64,000 nucleotides of DNA from Streptomyces sp. NBC_01232 (GCF_035989885.1 NZ_CP108518.1:3888501-3952500); one strand, 5' to 3'. Positions 8,347 to 17,371 are shown, counted from the first letter of the stretch. Numbers and translations: made by a program. Notes: generated from the letters alone by a model not told the origin.

Positions 8347-9288
8347 GTGAAATCCGTGAAACACGTCATCGCCCTCGATGTGGGCGGCACCGGGATGAAG
8401 GCCGCCCTCGTCGCCGACGACGGCACCCTGCTCCACGAAGCGCGCCGGGCCACCGGCCGCGAGCGGGGCCCCGACGCCGTCGTCGAGACGATCCAGGACT
8501 TCGCCGCCGAGCTGCTCGACACCGGCCGGGAGCGCTTCGGACGGCCCGCCTCGGCCGCCGGTGTCGCCGTCCCGGGCATCGTCGACGCCGAGAACGGGAT
8601 CGCCGTCTACGCGGCGAACCTGGGCTGGCGCGACGTACCGATGCGCGACCTGCTCAGCAGACGCCTCGGCGGCATCCCGGTGGCCCTCGGCCACGACGTG
8701 CGCACGGGCGGACTCGCCGAGGGCCGCATCGGCGCAGGCCGCGGCGCCGACCGCTTCCTCTTCGTCCCGCTGGGCACCGGCATCGCCGGAGCCATCGGCA
8801 TCGCCGGCCGCATCGAGGCCGGTGCCCACGGCTACGCGGGCGAGATCGGGCACATCGTGGTGCGCCCGGGCGGCCCCGCCTGCGGCTGCGGCCAGCACGG
8901 CTGCCTGGAGACCCTCGCCTCCGCGGCGGCCGTCAGCCGCGCCTGGGCGGAGGCCTCCGGCGACCCCGCGGCCGACGCCGCGGACTGCGCCAAGGCCGTC
9001 GAATCCGGTGACGCGCGCGCCCGGGAGGTCTGGCTCGCCGCCGTCGGCGCCCTCGCCGACGGACTGGTCACCGCCATCACCCTGCTGGACCCCCGCACGC
9101 TGATCATCGGTGGCGGGCTGGCGGAGGCCGGGGAAACCTTGTTCACACCACTACGGACGGCCGTGGAGGAGCGCGTGACGTTCCAGCGGCTCCCCCACAT
9201 CGTTCCGGCTGCCCTCGGGGACACCGCCGGATGCCTGGGCGCAGGGCTGCTCGCCTGGGACCTACTCGCCACGGAGGTACCTGCCTGA
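8347..9288 (+). CDS. nagK: ROK-family N-acetylglucosamine kinase
   Basis: A 313-residue ROK kinase. The ATP-binding motif DVGGTGMKAAL opens the protein and the zinc-binding CGCGQHGCLE lies near residue 178; GHDVRTGG contains the family catalytic Asp. Its stop overlaps the ATG of nagA by one base (TGATG), so the two are translationally coupled. With NagA next and a DasR site in front, the substrate is most likely N-acetylglucosamine, phosphorylated at C6. A general glucokinase is the alternative. The start is GTG. Confidence 0.9.
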   Translation: MKSVKHVIALDVGGTGMKAALVADDGTLLHEARRATGRERGPDAVVETIQDFAAELLDTGRERFGRPASAAGVAVPGIVDAENGIAVYAANLGWRDVPMRDLLSRRLGGIPVALGHDVRTGGLAEGRIGAGRGADRFLFVPLGTGIAGAIGIAGRIEAGAHGYAGEIGHIVVRPGGPACGCGQHGCLETLASAAAVSRAWAEASGDPAADAADCAKAVESGDARAREVWLAAVGALADGLVTAITLLDPRTLIIGGGLAEAGETLFTPLRTAVEERVTFQRLPHIVPAALGDTAGCLGAGLLAWDLLATEVPA

Positions 9289-10439
9289 TGTCCGGAAGCG
9301 CACACAGCACTGTTCTTTCCGGCGCCAGGGTGGTGCTGCCCACCGGGACGGTGGCGAGCGGCAGGGTCATCGTCGACGGCGACCGCATCGCCGGCAGCGC
9401 CGACGCGGGCACGCGCACCGTCGACCTGTCCGGGCACTGGATCGTCCCCGGCTTCGTCGACATCCACAACCACGGCGGCGGCGGCGCCTCGTTCACCTCC
9501 GGCACCGCCGAGGACGTCCTCAAGGGCGTCCGCACCCACCGCGAGCACGGCACCACCACCCTCGTCGCCTCCACCGTCACCGGCGACCTGGACGAACTGG
9601 CCCGCCGCGCCGCCCTGCTCGCCGAACTGACGCAAGCGGGCGAGATCGCCGGCATCCACTTCGAGGGGCCGTTCATCAACCCCTGCCGCAAGGGCGCGCA
9701 CAAGGAGGACCTGCTCCGCGACCCCGACCCGGCCGAGGTCCGCAAGCTGATCGACGCCGCGCACGGCGCCGCCCGCATGTTCACCCTGGCCACCGAACTG
9801 CCGGGCGGCCTGGACTCCGTACGGCTGCTCGCCGAGCACGGGGTCATCGCGGCGATCGGCCACACGGACGCCACCTACGAGCAGACGCGCGCCGCCATCG
9901 ACGCGGGCGCGACCGTGGCCACCCACCTCTTCAACGCGATGCCGCCCCTCGCCCACCGCGAGCCCGGCCCGATCGCCGCGCTGCTGGAGGACGAGCGGAT
10001 CACCGTCGAGCTCATCAACGACGGCACCCACCTGCACCCGGCGGCCCTCGAACTCGCCTTCCACCACGCGGGCGCGCACCGCGTCGCGCTGATCACCGAC
10101 GCGATGGACGCGGCCGGCTTCGGCGACGGGACCTACCACCTCGGCCCGCTGGAGGTCGAGGTCAGGCACGGCGTGGCACGGCTGGTGGAGGGCGGCTCCA
10201 TCGCCGGCTCGACCCTCACCCTGGACACCGCCTTCAAGCGCTCGGTGACCCTCGACAAGCTGCCGGTGGAGTCCGTGGTCCAGGCGATCTCGGCCAATCC
10301 CGCCAAGCTGATCGGCCTGTACGACGAGATCGGCTCGCTGGAGCCCGGCAAGTACGCGGACCTCGTCGTCCTGGACGCCGCCTTCGACGTCAAGGGCGTC
10401 ATGCGCCGCGGCGAATGGATCGTCAGCCCGCCCTCCTGA
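9288..10439 (+). CDS. nagA: N-acetylglucosamine-6-phosphate deacetylase
   Basis: A 383-residue amidohydrolase that removes acetate from GlcNAc-6-P to give glucosamine-6-P. Metal-site and family motifs are visible: FVDIHNHGGGG near residue 53, GIHFEGPFINP near 122, AIGHTDATYEQ near 190, and LITDAMDAAG near 265. The ATG overlaps the nagK stop. The pair feeds cell-wall and chitin sugars into glycolysis and is expected to be under DasR. Confidence 0.95.
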   Translation: MSGSAHSTVLSGARVVLPTGTVASGRVIVDGDRIAGSADAGTRTVDLSGHWIVPGFVDIHNHGGGGASFTSGTAEDVLKGVRTHREHGTTTLVASTVTGDLDELARRAALLAELTQAGEIAGIHFEGPFINPCRKGAHKEDLLRDPDPAEVRKLIDAAHGAARMFTLATELPGGLDSVRLLAEHGVIAAIGHTDATYEQTRAAIDAGATVATHLFNAMPPLAHREPGPIAALLEDERITVELINDGTHLHPAALELAFHHAGAHRVALITDAMDAAGFGDGTYHLGPLEVEVRHGVARLVEGGSIAGSTLTLDTAFKRSVTLDKLPVESVVQAISANPAKLIGLYDEIGSLEPGKYADLVVLDAAFDVKGVMRRGEWIVSPPS

Positions 10440-10447
10440 CCGCACAT

Positions 10448-10505
10448 CTGACGGCCGACCGGCCGTCAGCAGGGAGAACGGTCGGCCCGAGGGCTGGGCC
10501 GACCG
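10448..10505 (+). terminator. Two tandem hairpins after nagA
   Basis: The first stem is CTGACGGCC (10448-10456) against GGCCGTCAG (10461-10469). The second stem is a perfect 10-bp repeat, 10480-10489 against 10496-10505. They end the nagKA unit. The second lies only 46 bp before the next start, so it could also affect that gene. Confidence 0.7.
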
Positions 10506-10551
10506 GCTTCCGTTTGGCATGATCCCGGCAGCAACAGACCCGGGAGTGCCC

Positions 10552-11472
10552 ATGATCCTTACCGTGACGCTCAACACCGCGCTCGACGTCACGTACCAAG
10601 TGCCACGGCTGCTTCCGCACGCCTCGCACCGGGTCTCCACCGTCTCCGAACGCCCCGGCGGCAAGGGCCTCAACGTCGCGCACGTGCTGGCCGCGATCGG
10701 CCACGAGGTGACGGCGACGGGCTTCGCGGGCGGCCCGGTCGGCTCCGTCGTACGGGGTCTGCTGGAGCGGTCCCCGGGCGTGGTGGACGCCCTGGTGCCC
10801 TGCGCGGGCAACACCCGCCGCACGGTCGCCGTGGCCGACGCGGCCTCCGGCGACACCACGCAGTTCAACGAGCCCGGCCCGCTGATCACGGCCGCGGAGT
10901 GGTCGCGGTTCCTCGCCCGGTACGAGGACCTCGTGTACGGCGCCGACGCCGTCGCCCTGTGCGGCAGCCTCCCGCCCGGAGTGCCGGTGGGCGCGTACGC
11001 CCTGCTCGTCCGCTCGGCCCGGGCGGCCGGAGTGCCCGTCCTGCTGGACGCCAGTGGCGAGGCCCTGCGCCGCGGGGTCGCCGCCCGCCCCGAGATCATC
11101 AAGCCGAACGCCGCCGAACTGGCCGAGCTCACCGGATCCCGCGACCCGCTCCCCGCCACCCGCGACGCCCGCCGCCGGGGCGCCCACGCGGTGGTCACCT
11201 CGCTCGGCCCGGCCGGCCTGCTGGCCGCCACCGCCGAGGGCACCTGGCAGGCGTCCCCGCCGCGCGCCCTGTCCGGCAACCCCACCGGAGCCGGGGACTC
11301 CGCGGTGGCCGGCCTGCTGTCGGCGGTGGCGGAGGGCCTCGACTGGCCGGCTCGCCTCTCCCGCGCAGTGGCCCTCTCGGCGGCCACGGTCCTCGCCCCG
11401 ACGGCAGGAGCGTTCGACGCCGGCATCTACGAGGAGCTGCGGCACGCCGTACGCGTCCGTGCCGGCGGCTGA
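10552..11472 (+). CDS. PfkB-family sugar kinase, 1-phosphofructokinase/tagatose-6-phosphate kinase type
   Basis: A 306-residue ribokinase-fold enzyme. MILTVTLNTALDVTY at the start and RPGGKGLNVA near residue 40 mark the FruK/LacC subgroup. GNPTGAGDSAVAGL near 243 is the anion-hole and catalytic Asp motif. It phosphorylates a sugar phosphate with ATP in the cytoplasm. I start at MILTVTL rather than 33 bases earlier because the extension is not family-like. Its position after nagKA suggests linked sugar catabolism. The exact substrate (fructose-1-P, tagatose-6-P or another) cannot be told from sequence. Confidence 0.85.
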   Translation: MILTVTLNTALDVTYQVPRLLPHASHRVSTVSERPGGKGLNVAHVLAAIGHEVTATGFAGGPVGSVVRGLLERSPGVVDALVPCAGNTRRTVAVADAASGDTTQFNEPGPLITAAEWSRFLARYEDLVYGADAVALCGSLPPGVPVGAYALLVRSARAAGVPVLLDASGEALRRGVAARPEIIKPNAAELAELTGSRDPLPATRDARRRGAHAVVTSLGPAGLLAATAEGTWQASPPRALSGNPTGAGDSAVAGLLSAVAEGLDWPARLSRAVALSAATVLAPTAGAFDAGIYEELRHAVRVRAGG

Positions 11473-11548
11473 CGACCCGGCAGGTCCGCCCCGCCCTTCC
11501 GCACGCTGCCCTGCGCACAAGGGCCGGCAGGCCCTCCGTACGACGACA

Positions 11549-11582
11549 TCAGGCCCTGCCGCGCGTGCGCGGCAGGGCCTGA
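11549..11582. terminator. Bidirectional hairpin terminator
   Basis: An inverted repeat built on CAGGCCCTGCCGCGC and its complement spans 11549-11582. It separates the convergent PfkB and CBM35-type genes. Confidence 0.85.
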
Positions 11583-11612
11583 TGTGCGTGGCCGGGACGT
11601 GTGTCCCCGGCG

Positions 11613-12665
11613 TCAGCGCCTGACGTGGCCCGCAGCCAGCTCCAGCTGGTCGAAGACGACGTCGCACTGGTTGCCGGCCTCGCACGAGATCCTCATCGCG
11701 TTCGTGCCCTTCTTGAGGTTGATGAACGCGAAGGTGCGCGTCCATCCCTTGTCCCAGGCGCCGTCCGCAGCCTTCGCGAAGTTGTCCAGGTTCAGCGACT
11801 GGTTCGGGCTCTGCCCGTTGACCGTGAGGGTCGCCTTGCCGGGCTTGCCGGGAACGCCGTAGTTGACGAACAGCGTGTATTCGCCGGCCTCCGGCACGTC
11901 CACCGTCCAGGTGAGCGCCGCACCCTGCTGGTTGAAGCCGGCGACGTACTGGCCGCCCGAGCTCTTCGAACCGGGCACCGTGTTCTCCAGCCGCGCACCA
12001 CCGGTCAGCACCATGCCCGCACCGGCGGCCTCGCCCTTCGGCAGCGGGGCCTGCGAGGGCTTGGGGCTGCTCGGGGCCGGGCTGGCCGGGTTCTGCGGGG
12101 CCGCGGACTGCTGGCCGCCGTTCGCCGAGGGCTCTTCCTTGCCCTTGTCCTTGTCGCCGAACTGCAGGGCCGCGACGATGCCGATCACGACCACGGCCAC
12201 CACTGCGACCGCCGCGATCAGCAGACCGCGACGGCTGGAGCTGCCGCCGCCGCGACCGCCGTGACCACCGCCGTGACCGCCCGGGTGCGCGACCGTCTGG
12301 GTCTGGTGCTGCGGGGAGTGCGCCTGCTGCGCCGGAACGCCGTAGCCGCCCGCCTGGAGGGCTTCCGGGGACTGGTACTGCGGGTACGGGGTCTGCGGGG
12401 TGTTCTGCTGGTGCGGGACGGGGCCGCGCGGGCCGCCGTTCCGCCGGTCCCCGACCGTACGCACCTGGTGGTGCGAGGTGCGCGGGACACCGGGCTGGGG
12501 ACCGTTGTGACCGCCGCCCGACGCGCCCGGGTAGCCGTATCCACCGCCCGACGCGGGCGGTGTGGCTCCGGCCGCCTGGCCATCCTCGTAGAGGTAGCCG
12601 AACGGATCGTCGTCCTCGGGCTTGTTCGCCCCACCGTGCGGGACGTTGTTCGCGGGCGTCGTCAT
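11613..12665 (-). CDS. Membrane-anchored protein with C-terminal CBM35-like carbohydrate-binding module
   Basis: A 350-residue protein in three parts. A long disordered cytoplasmic head is rich in Gly, Pro, Gln and His (about residues 1-145). One membrane helix follows (LLIAAVAVVAVVVIGIVAAL, about 149-168). An external Ser/Pro/Ala linker then leads to a beta-sandwich of about 130 residues (GARLENTVPG ... YTLFVNYG ... QCDVVFDQLEL). The last part reads like CBM6/CBM35 domains that bind sugars or wall polymers. No catalytic domain is present. The role is unknown; a wall- or glycan-sensing adhesin is one possibility. Confidence 0.75.
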   Translation of the reverse strand: MTTPANNVPHGGANKPEDDDPFGYLYEDGQAAGATPPASGGGYGYPGASGGGHNGPQPGVPRTSHHQVRTVGDRRNGGPRGPVPHQQNTPQTPYPQYQSPEALQAGGYGVPAQQAHSPQHQTQTVAHPGGHGGGHGGRGGGSSSRRGLLIAAVAVVAVVVIGIVAALQFGDKDKGKEEPSANGGQQSAAPQNPASPAPSSPKPSQAPLPKGEAAGAGMVLTGGARLENTVPGSKSSGGQYVAGFNQQGAALTWTVDVPEAGEYTLFVNYGVPGKPGKATLTVNGQSPNQSLNLDNFAKAADGAWDKGWTRTFAFINLKKGTNAMRISCEAGNQCDVVFDQLELAAGHVRR

Positions 12666-12733
12666 CGCAGGTCACTCCTTTCGACCCCCGGGAGCCTACC
12701 CCGAACACGTGCACCCACGGGCGGCAGATCGCC

Positions 12734-14509
12734 TCAGCCCGCCCTGCGATGGGCCTTCGACCGGGACCTCTTCTCGATATACATCCGCTGATCGGCGGAG
12801 CGCAGCACCTCGTCGGCGGACATCCCGCAGCTGGCCCATCCGATGCCGAAACTGGCCCCGACCCGCACCGCACGGCCGTCCACCCTGATCGGCGGGATGA
12901 TCGCGTTGCGGAGCCGGACCGCGAGGTCGGCGGCGTCCGCCGCGCCGAGGCCGTCGGCCAGGACGACGAATTCATCACCACCCAGCCGGGCGACGGTGTC
13001 ACCGTCCCTGACGCCGGTCGTCAGCCGCCGGGCGACCTCGATCAGGACCGCGTCGCCCGTGTGGTGCCCGAACCGGTCGTTGATCGACTTGAAGCCGTCG
13101 AGGTCGCAGAAGAGGACCGCGAGCCCCTTCGTACCGTCGTCGATGTCGGTCGCGGGCGCCACCGTGTGCACGTGGTGGTCGTACGGGCCGTCCGACGGGG
13201 CGGGCGGCGCCCCGGGGAACTCGAAGGGGTCCGCCCCGGCGAAACGGTCTGGGCCGTCGGCGTGAAACCCGTGCTCACCGGCACCACCCGCCTCCGCCCC
13301 CACCGGGTGCCCGTCATGCCCCGCGTGGCCGCCGTGAGCCGCGTGGCCGCCGTGCGCCGCGTGGCCGTCGTACCCGTCACGCCCCTCGAAGGCCGCGTCC
13401 AGCGCCTCGATCGCGGAGGCCCGTACGGACTGTGGCCTGCGGCACAGCCGCGCGCCGAGCCGGGCCCGCAGCTCGGCGCTGTTGGGCAGGCCGGTCAGCG
13501 AGTCGTGGCTGGCGCGGTGGGCGAGCTGGAGCTCGTGCCGCTTGCGCTCCTCGATGTCCTCGACGTGCGTGAGCAGGAACCGGGGCCCGTCGGCGGCGTC
13601 GGCGACGACGGAATTGCGCAGCGAGACCCATACATACGTGCCGTCGCGGCGGCCCAGGCGCAGCTCGGCGCGGCCGCCCTCGGCGGACGTGCGCAGCAGG
13701 GTGCCGATGTCCTCGGGGTGGACCAGGTCGGAGAAGGAGTAGCGGCGCAGGACGGAGGCGGGGCGGCCGAGCAGCCGGCACAGCGCGTCGTTGGTCCGCA
13801 GCAGCCGGCCGTGCTGGTCGCCGCCCATCTCGGCGATGGCCATGCCGCTGGGCGCGTACTCGAAGGCCTGGCGGAACGACTCTTCACTGGCCCGCAGCGC
13901 CTGCTGCTCGCGCTCCAGCCGGACGAGGGCGCGCTGCATGTTCGCCCGGAGCCTGGCATTGCTGATGGCAATCGCCGCCTGGAAGGCGTACATCTGGAGC
14001 GCTTCGCGGCCCCAGGCTCCCGGCCGGCGGCCGTTGCGCGGTCTGTCCACCGAAATGACACCCAGAAGTTCCCCGCCGGACGCATACATGGGCGCATAGA
14101 GCCGGTCCTCGGGATGCCACTCGTCCTCGAAGCGCGGATCGGGGCCGTCGGTGTGCCACTGGGGGACGTCGTCCTCCATGAGGACCCAGCCCTCGGTGTG
14201 CGGGATGAACCTGAGTCCGTCCCAGTTCTCACCCATCGTCAGGCGGCGTTCCCAGGAGGCGCGGGAGCCGACCCGGCCGGTGATGAGGGCCTCCGCGGCG
14301 GGGTCGCCGGCGAAGGCGGCGACGACGAGATCACCGTCCGGGCGAACGAGGTTGACACAGGCGAGTTCGTAGCCGAGGCCCACGACGATGCCGTCCACGA
14401 CGGTCTGCAGAGTGTCCGCCAGGCTCCGGGCCGTATTGAGCTCGGCCACCACCCGGTGCAGCTGCCGCAGGGTCGCAAGACGGACGTACGGCTCCGACTC
14501 GGTCTCCAT
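12734..14509 (-). CDS. cdgB: Diguanylate cyclase CdgB (GAF-PAS-GGDEF)
   Basis: A 591-residue soluble enzyme. A GAF domain (about 10-160) and a coiled segment are followed by a PAS/PAC domain (about 185-310) and a GGDEF domain (from about 335). The active-site motif GGDEF is intact at about 510-514. An RxxD product-inhibition site (RDGD) lies five residues before it. The enzyme makes cyclic di-GMP from two GTP. In Streptomyces CdgB controls development and is a BldD target (family knowledge). Unusual is an insertion of about 80 residues full of His and Gly inside the GGDEF domain. The start METESEPYVR is preferred; ATGs at 14554 and 14590 are alternatives. Confidence 0.92.
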   Translation of the reverse strand: METESEPYVRLATLRQLHRVVAELNTARSLADTLQTVVDGIVVGLGYELACVNLVRPDGDLVVAAFAGDPAAEALITGRVGSRASWERRLTMGENWDGLRFIPHTEGWVLMEDDVPQWHTDGPDPRFEDEWHPEDRLYAPMYASGGELLGVISVDRPRNGRRPGAWGREALQMYAFQAAIAISNARLRANMQRALVRLEREQQALRASEESFRQAFEYAPSGMAIAEMGGDQHGRLLRTNDALCRLLGRPASVLRRYSFSDLVHPEDIGTLLRTSAEGGRAELRLGRRDGTYVWVSLRNSVVADAADGPRFLLTHVEDIEERKRHELQLAHRASHDSLTGLPNSAELRARLGARLCRRPQSVRASAIEALDAAFEGRDGYDGHAAHGGHAAHGGHAGHDGHPVGAEAGGAGEHGFHADGPDRFAGADPFEFPGAPPAPSDGPYDHHVHTVAPATDIDDGTKGLAVLFCDLDGFKSINDRFGHHTGDAVLIEVARRLTTGVRDGDTVARLGGDEFVVLADGLGAADAADLAVRLRNAIIPPIRVDGRAVRVGASFGIGWASCGMSADEVLRSADQRMYIEKRSRSKAHRRAG

Positions 14510-14811
14510 TGCTCGCTCTCCCCGAGACCTCGACAGCAACTCCAGGTTTGTCATCGGCGTTTCGTTGCGGTGTCCCGTCCACTGAATCACAGTGAGCTGT
14601 GCGCCAGGTACACAGGGTCAACAAATCTTGCCCTCTGTGACTCAAGTCACATCAGGTGAATATCGGTGCGCAGTGGGCTCGTGCACGACTGGGAGCGCTC
14701 CCTCTCATTCCCGAGAGCAAACGATACGCCCGGGCCTAGGCCAAGGGGCGGGGACGCGACTCGGACCAGGGCCCGATGTGCGGCGCGGAAGGGCGAGATT
14801 AGCGTTTCAGC
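14510..14811. other. Divergent regulatory region of cdgB and flavin reductase
   Basis: A 302-nt gap lower in G+C than its surroundings around 14590-14660. It holds a CRP-type palindrome (separate entry) and a CACTG-N5-CAGTG repeat at about 14579-14593. TAGCGT lies six bases before the flavin-reductase GTG, indicating a leaderless start there. Confidence 0.55.
14636..14651. promoter_or_regulatory. CRP/FNR-type palindrome TGTGA-N6-TCACA
   Basis: TGTGACTCAAGTCACA is a perfect match to the classical CRP half-site pair and also a 7-2-7 palindrome. It lies 127 bp upstream of cdgB. Streptomyces Crp binds related GTG-N6-CAC motifs. It also resembles, but does not match, the BldD consensus, because it is one base short in the centre. 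Confidence 0.6.
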
Positions 14812-15381
14812 GTGCTGAAGACGACCCCCGTACCCACCCCGCCCCACGCAAACCCCCATGCTGAGGGAGTGAGCAATGACGAGTTCCGGGCCGCGATGTC
14901 CCGGCTGGCGGCGGGCGTGTGCCTGATCACCGCGCACGAGCCCCCGCTGTCGGCCGACGGCCCCCGCGGCGAGGACGTCGGCATGACGGCGACGGCCTTC
15001 ATGTCCGTCTCCCTGGATCCCCCGCTGGTCCTGGTGAGCCTGCGCGAGGGGTCCCGGATGGACGACCTGCTGGCGGAACAGCCGCTGTGGGCGGTCTCGG
15101 TGCTCGCCGACCACCAGCTCCAGGTTGCGGGCCGCTTCGCGATGAAGGGCCGCATCAGCGACCGGCTGCTCTTCGCCGATCTGCCGTACGTACGCGGCGA
15201 GGCCTCCGGCGCACCCCTGCTGACCGGCGCCCTGGCCACCCTGGAGTGCCGTACGGAGAACCGCGTCGAGGCGGGCGACCACACCCTGGTCGTCGGCCGG
15301 GTCCTGGCGGCCGGCCTGCCGTCCCCCGACTCGCCGCCGCTGACGTACTTCCGCGGGCGCTACCGGCACCTGAGCCAGTAG
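14812..15381 (+). CDS. Flavin reductase-like FMN-binding protein
   Basis: A 189-residue protein of the flavin reductase domain family. FRAAMSRLAAGVCLITA begins the fold, MTATAFMSVSLDPPLVLVSL is the flavin-binding strand pair, and a late HTLVVGRVLAA segment completes it. Members reduce FMN or FAD with NAD(P)H or act as partners of monooxygenases. No monooxygenase is adjacent, so the partner is unknown. Start GTG at 14812 with a TAGCGT box six bases upstream. Confidence 0.85.
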   Translation: MLKTTPVPTPPHANPHAEGVSNDEFRAAMSRLAAGVCLITAHEPPLSADGPRGEDVGMTATAFMSVSLDPPLVLVSLREGSRMDDLLAEQPLWAVSVLADHQLQVAGRFAMKGRISDRLLFADLPYVRGEASGAPLLTGALATLECRTENRVEAGDHTLVVGRVLAAGLPSPDSPPLTYFRGRYRHLSQ

Positions 15382-15398
15382 GGGCCCGCCGGGAGCGG

Positions 15399-15824
15399 CT
15401 ACCAGTCCCGGGCCGTGCGGCCGCGCTTGGTCTCGCCCCGCGCCTTCTTCTCGCGCAGCCGGCGCTCATTGATCCCGCGCGGGATCTTCGTCGCCCGGCG
15501 CTGCTTCGGCGGCGGCGCCGTCGCCTCGGCCAGCAGCGAGGCCAGCCGGACCAGCGCCATCTCCCGGTTGCGCAGCTGCGAGCGGTGCTCGGAGGCCCGT
15601 ACGGTCACCACGCCGTCCACCAGCTTCGCCGCGAGGCGCTCCAGCGCCCGCTCCTTCCACACCTCCGGCAGCGCCTTGGTGGCCGCCAGGTCGAACAGCA
15701 GCTCCGCGCGCGAGTCCGAGGTGTTCACGTGCTGACCGCCCGGTCCGGAGGATCGCGAAAAGCGCCAGGCGAGCTCTCCCTCGGGGAGCACGACCGAACC
15801 GCGGATGACATAAGGACCAGGCAT
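15399..15824 (-). CDS. arfB: Peptidyl-tRNA hydrolase ArfB (YaeJ), ribosome rescue factor
   Basis: A 141-residue stop-codon-independent release factor. The GGQ motif is in [18 protein letters not shown] near residue 26, and the basic tail ([19 protein letters not shown]...) is the part that enters the empty mRNA channel. It frees peptides from stalled ribosomes. Length fits the family. The ATG at 15824 (MPGPYVIRG) is chosen; the upstream extension is not conserved in type. It ends 18 nt from the convergent flavin-reductase stop. Confidence 0.93.
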   Translation of the reverse strand: MPGPYVIRGSVVLPEGELAWRFSRSSGPGGQHVNTSDSRAELLFDLAATKALPEVWKERALERLAAKLVDGVVTVRASEHRSQLRNREMALVRLASLLAEATAPPPKQRRATKIPRGINERRLREKKARGETKRGRTARDW

Positions 15825-16012
15825 GCCCCTATGATCCGCCCCCGCCCGGGCATCCGTCACCCGCATTTACCGCCCCCGCGCCGGGCCCGCGGAAATTCCC
15901 CCGTCACGGACAATTCACGACGGGAACCCGACCGGCCTCTCGTCGCGTTATAGGGGGCAGCGGTAGTTTGACCGCCTGTACGTGCATGTTGGATGAGGAA
16001 AGGGACATTCCC

Positions 16013-16588
16013 ATGGCTGTCAGCCTGTCCAAGGGCGGCAACGTCTCGCTCACGAAGGAGGCCCCCGGCCTCGCTGCCGTCACGGTCGGCCTCGGCTGGG
16101 ACGTCCGTACGACGACCGGTGTCGACTTCGACCTCGACGCCTCGGCGATCGCGGTCAACCCGACGGGCAAGGTCGTCTCCGACGGCCACTTCGTCTTCTT
16201 CAACAACAAGTCCACCCCGGACCAGACCATCGTCCACACCGGTGACAACCGCACCGGCGAGGGCGCTGGCGACGACGAGGCCATCAACGTCAACCTCGCC
16301 GGCCTGCCGGCCGACGTGGACAAGATCGTCTTCCCCGTCTCCATCTACGACGCCGAGGCCCGCAGCCAGAACTTCGGCCAGGTCCGCAACGCGTACATCC
16401 GCGTCGTGAACCAGGCCGGCGGCGCCGAGATCGCCCGCTACGACCTCTCCGAGGACGCGGCGACCGAGACCGCCATGGTCTTCGGCGAGCTCTACCGCAA
16501 CGGCGCCGAGTGGAAGTTCCGCGCGGTCGGCCAGGGTTACGCCTCCGGCCTCACCGGCATCGCGCAGGACTTCGGCGTCAACGTCTGA
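16013..16588 (+). CDS. terD: TerD-family calcium-binding stress protein
   Basis: A 191-residue TerD domain protein starting [20 protein letters not shown]. It has the family signatures [41 protein letters not shown] and [10 protein letters not shown], where acidic residues bind calcium. Named after tellurite resistance, the family is common in Streptomyces in several copies linked to differentiation. No other ter genes lie nearby. GAGGAAAGG stands ahead of the ATG. Confidence 0.93.
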   Translation: MAVSLSKGGNVSLTKEAPGLAAVTVGLGWDVRTTTGVDFDLDASAIAVNPTGKVVSDGHFVFFNNKSTPDQTIVHTGDNRTGEGAGDDEAINVNLAGLPADVDKIVFPVSIYDAEARSQNFGQVRNAYIRVVNQAGGAEIARYDLSEDAATETAMVFGELYRNGAEWKFRAVGQGYASGLTGIAQDFGVNV

Positions 16589-16687
16589 GCCTGCGTCAAC
16601 GGCTGCTCAACAGCAGCGTCGACGCCTGAGGCCGCGACTGCGTCCGGCGGATCCGGCACCTGACGGACCCGCCGGACACCAGCGCCG

Positions 16688-16726
16688 GCGAAGCCCCCTC
16701 CCGGCCGTCCGGGGAGGGGGCTTCGC
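16688..16726 (+). terminator. Hairpin terminator after terD
   Basis: A perfect 15-bp stem, 16688-16702 against 16712-16726, with a 9-nt loop. It directly precedes the small promoter of the next gene. Confidence 0.85.
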
Positions 16727-16739
16727 TACCGTTCGGCAG

Positions 16740-17258
16740 GTGATCCTCCAACCGCTCGTCCCCGTCGACGGCGCCCTACCGGGCCCGGTCCTCACCGAGA
16801 TCGCCGCCCTCTACTCGACGAACCACGCGTTCTTCGAACTCAGCGGGGACTTCCCCGACCCGGACCGCATCACGGTCGAACAGGTCGCCGCCGCCCTCGC
16901 CGTGGAACTGGCCCACGACAGCGCCGAGGTGCTCCTCGCCCGCTCCGCCGGCCGCCTCGTCGGTCTGGCCGCCACCCTCGCGCAGGCACCCGCCGCCGAC
17001 GACCCGGACCCGTGGATCGGCCTGCTGCTCATCGACGCCACCGCGCACCGCGAGGGATACGGCCGCGCCGTCGCCACGCTCGTCGAGGACCGTTTCCGGG
17101 CCGCCGGACGCGCGGGCGTCCGGATCGCCGTCCTGGACAACAACCCCAAGGCCCTCGCCTTCTGGCAGTCCCAGGGGTACGTCGCCCTGCGCAGTGCCAA
17201 GGACCGCGAGATGGGCCGCGACTGCACCGTGCTGCGCAAGCCGCTCGAAGCCCCGTAG
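16740..17258 (+). CDS. GNAT-family N-acetyltransferase
   Basis: A 172-residue acetyltransferase. The acetyl-CoA loop region is seen as HREGYGRAVATLVEDRFRAAG near 100-120, and the late FWQSQGYVAL motif near 140 is typical of GNAT. Substrate unknown. The GTG start has TACCGT seven bases upstream and no ribosome site, so it is probably leaderless. It is convergent with the M1 peptidase gene. Confidence 0.8.
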   Translation: MILQPLVPVDGALPGPVLTEIAALYSTNHAFFELSGDFPDPDRITVEQVAAALAVELAHDSAEVLLARSAGRLVGLAATLAQAPAADDPDPWIGLLLIDATAHREGYGRAVATLVEDRFRAAGRAGVRIAVLDNNPKALAFWQSQGYVALRSAKDREMGRDCTVLRKPLEAP

Positions 17259-17284
17259 ACGTTCGGGCCCCGTAGGCGCGTAGG

Positions 17285-17330
17285 CCCCGTAGGCCCGGGG
17301 AGGGCGGGCGGCCGGCCCGGGCCTACGGGG
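17285..17330. terminator. Bidirectional hairpin between GNAT and M1 peptidase genes
   Basis: 15-nt arms, 17285-17299 (CCCCGTAGGCCCGGG) and 17316-17330, match perfectly. They separate two convergent genes. Confidence 0.8.
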
Positions 17331-17357
17331 CCCGGGGAGGGCGGGCGGCCGGCCCGG
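17293..17357. repeat. 28-bp direct repeat, two copies
   Basis: GCCCGGGGAGGGCGGGCGGC and its next eight bases occur at 17293-17320 and again at 17330-17357. The copies are identical and nine bases apart. They overlap the terminator hairpin, so a local slippage duplication is likely. Confidence 0.8.
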
Positions 17358-17371
17358 CGGTCGCGAACGGC

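Noticed and set aside
14636..14651. BldD box upstream of cdgB
   Set aside because: The palindrome is one base short of the BldD consensus centre; the CRP-type reading fits exactly, so BldD was not claimed.
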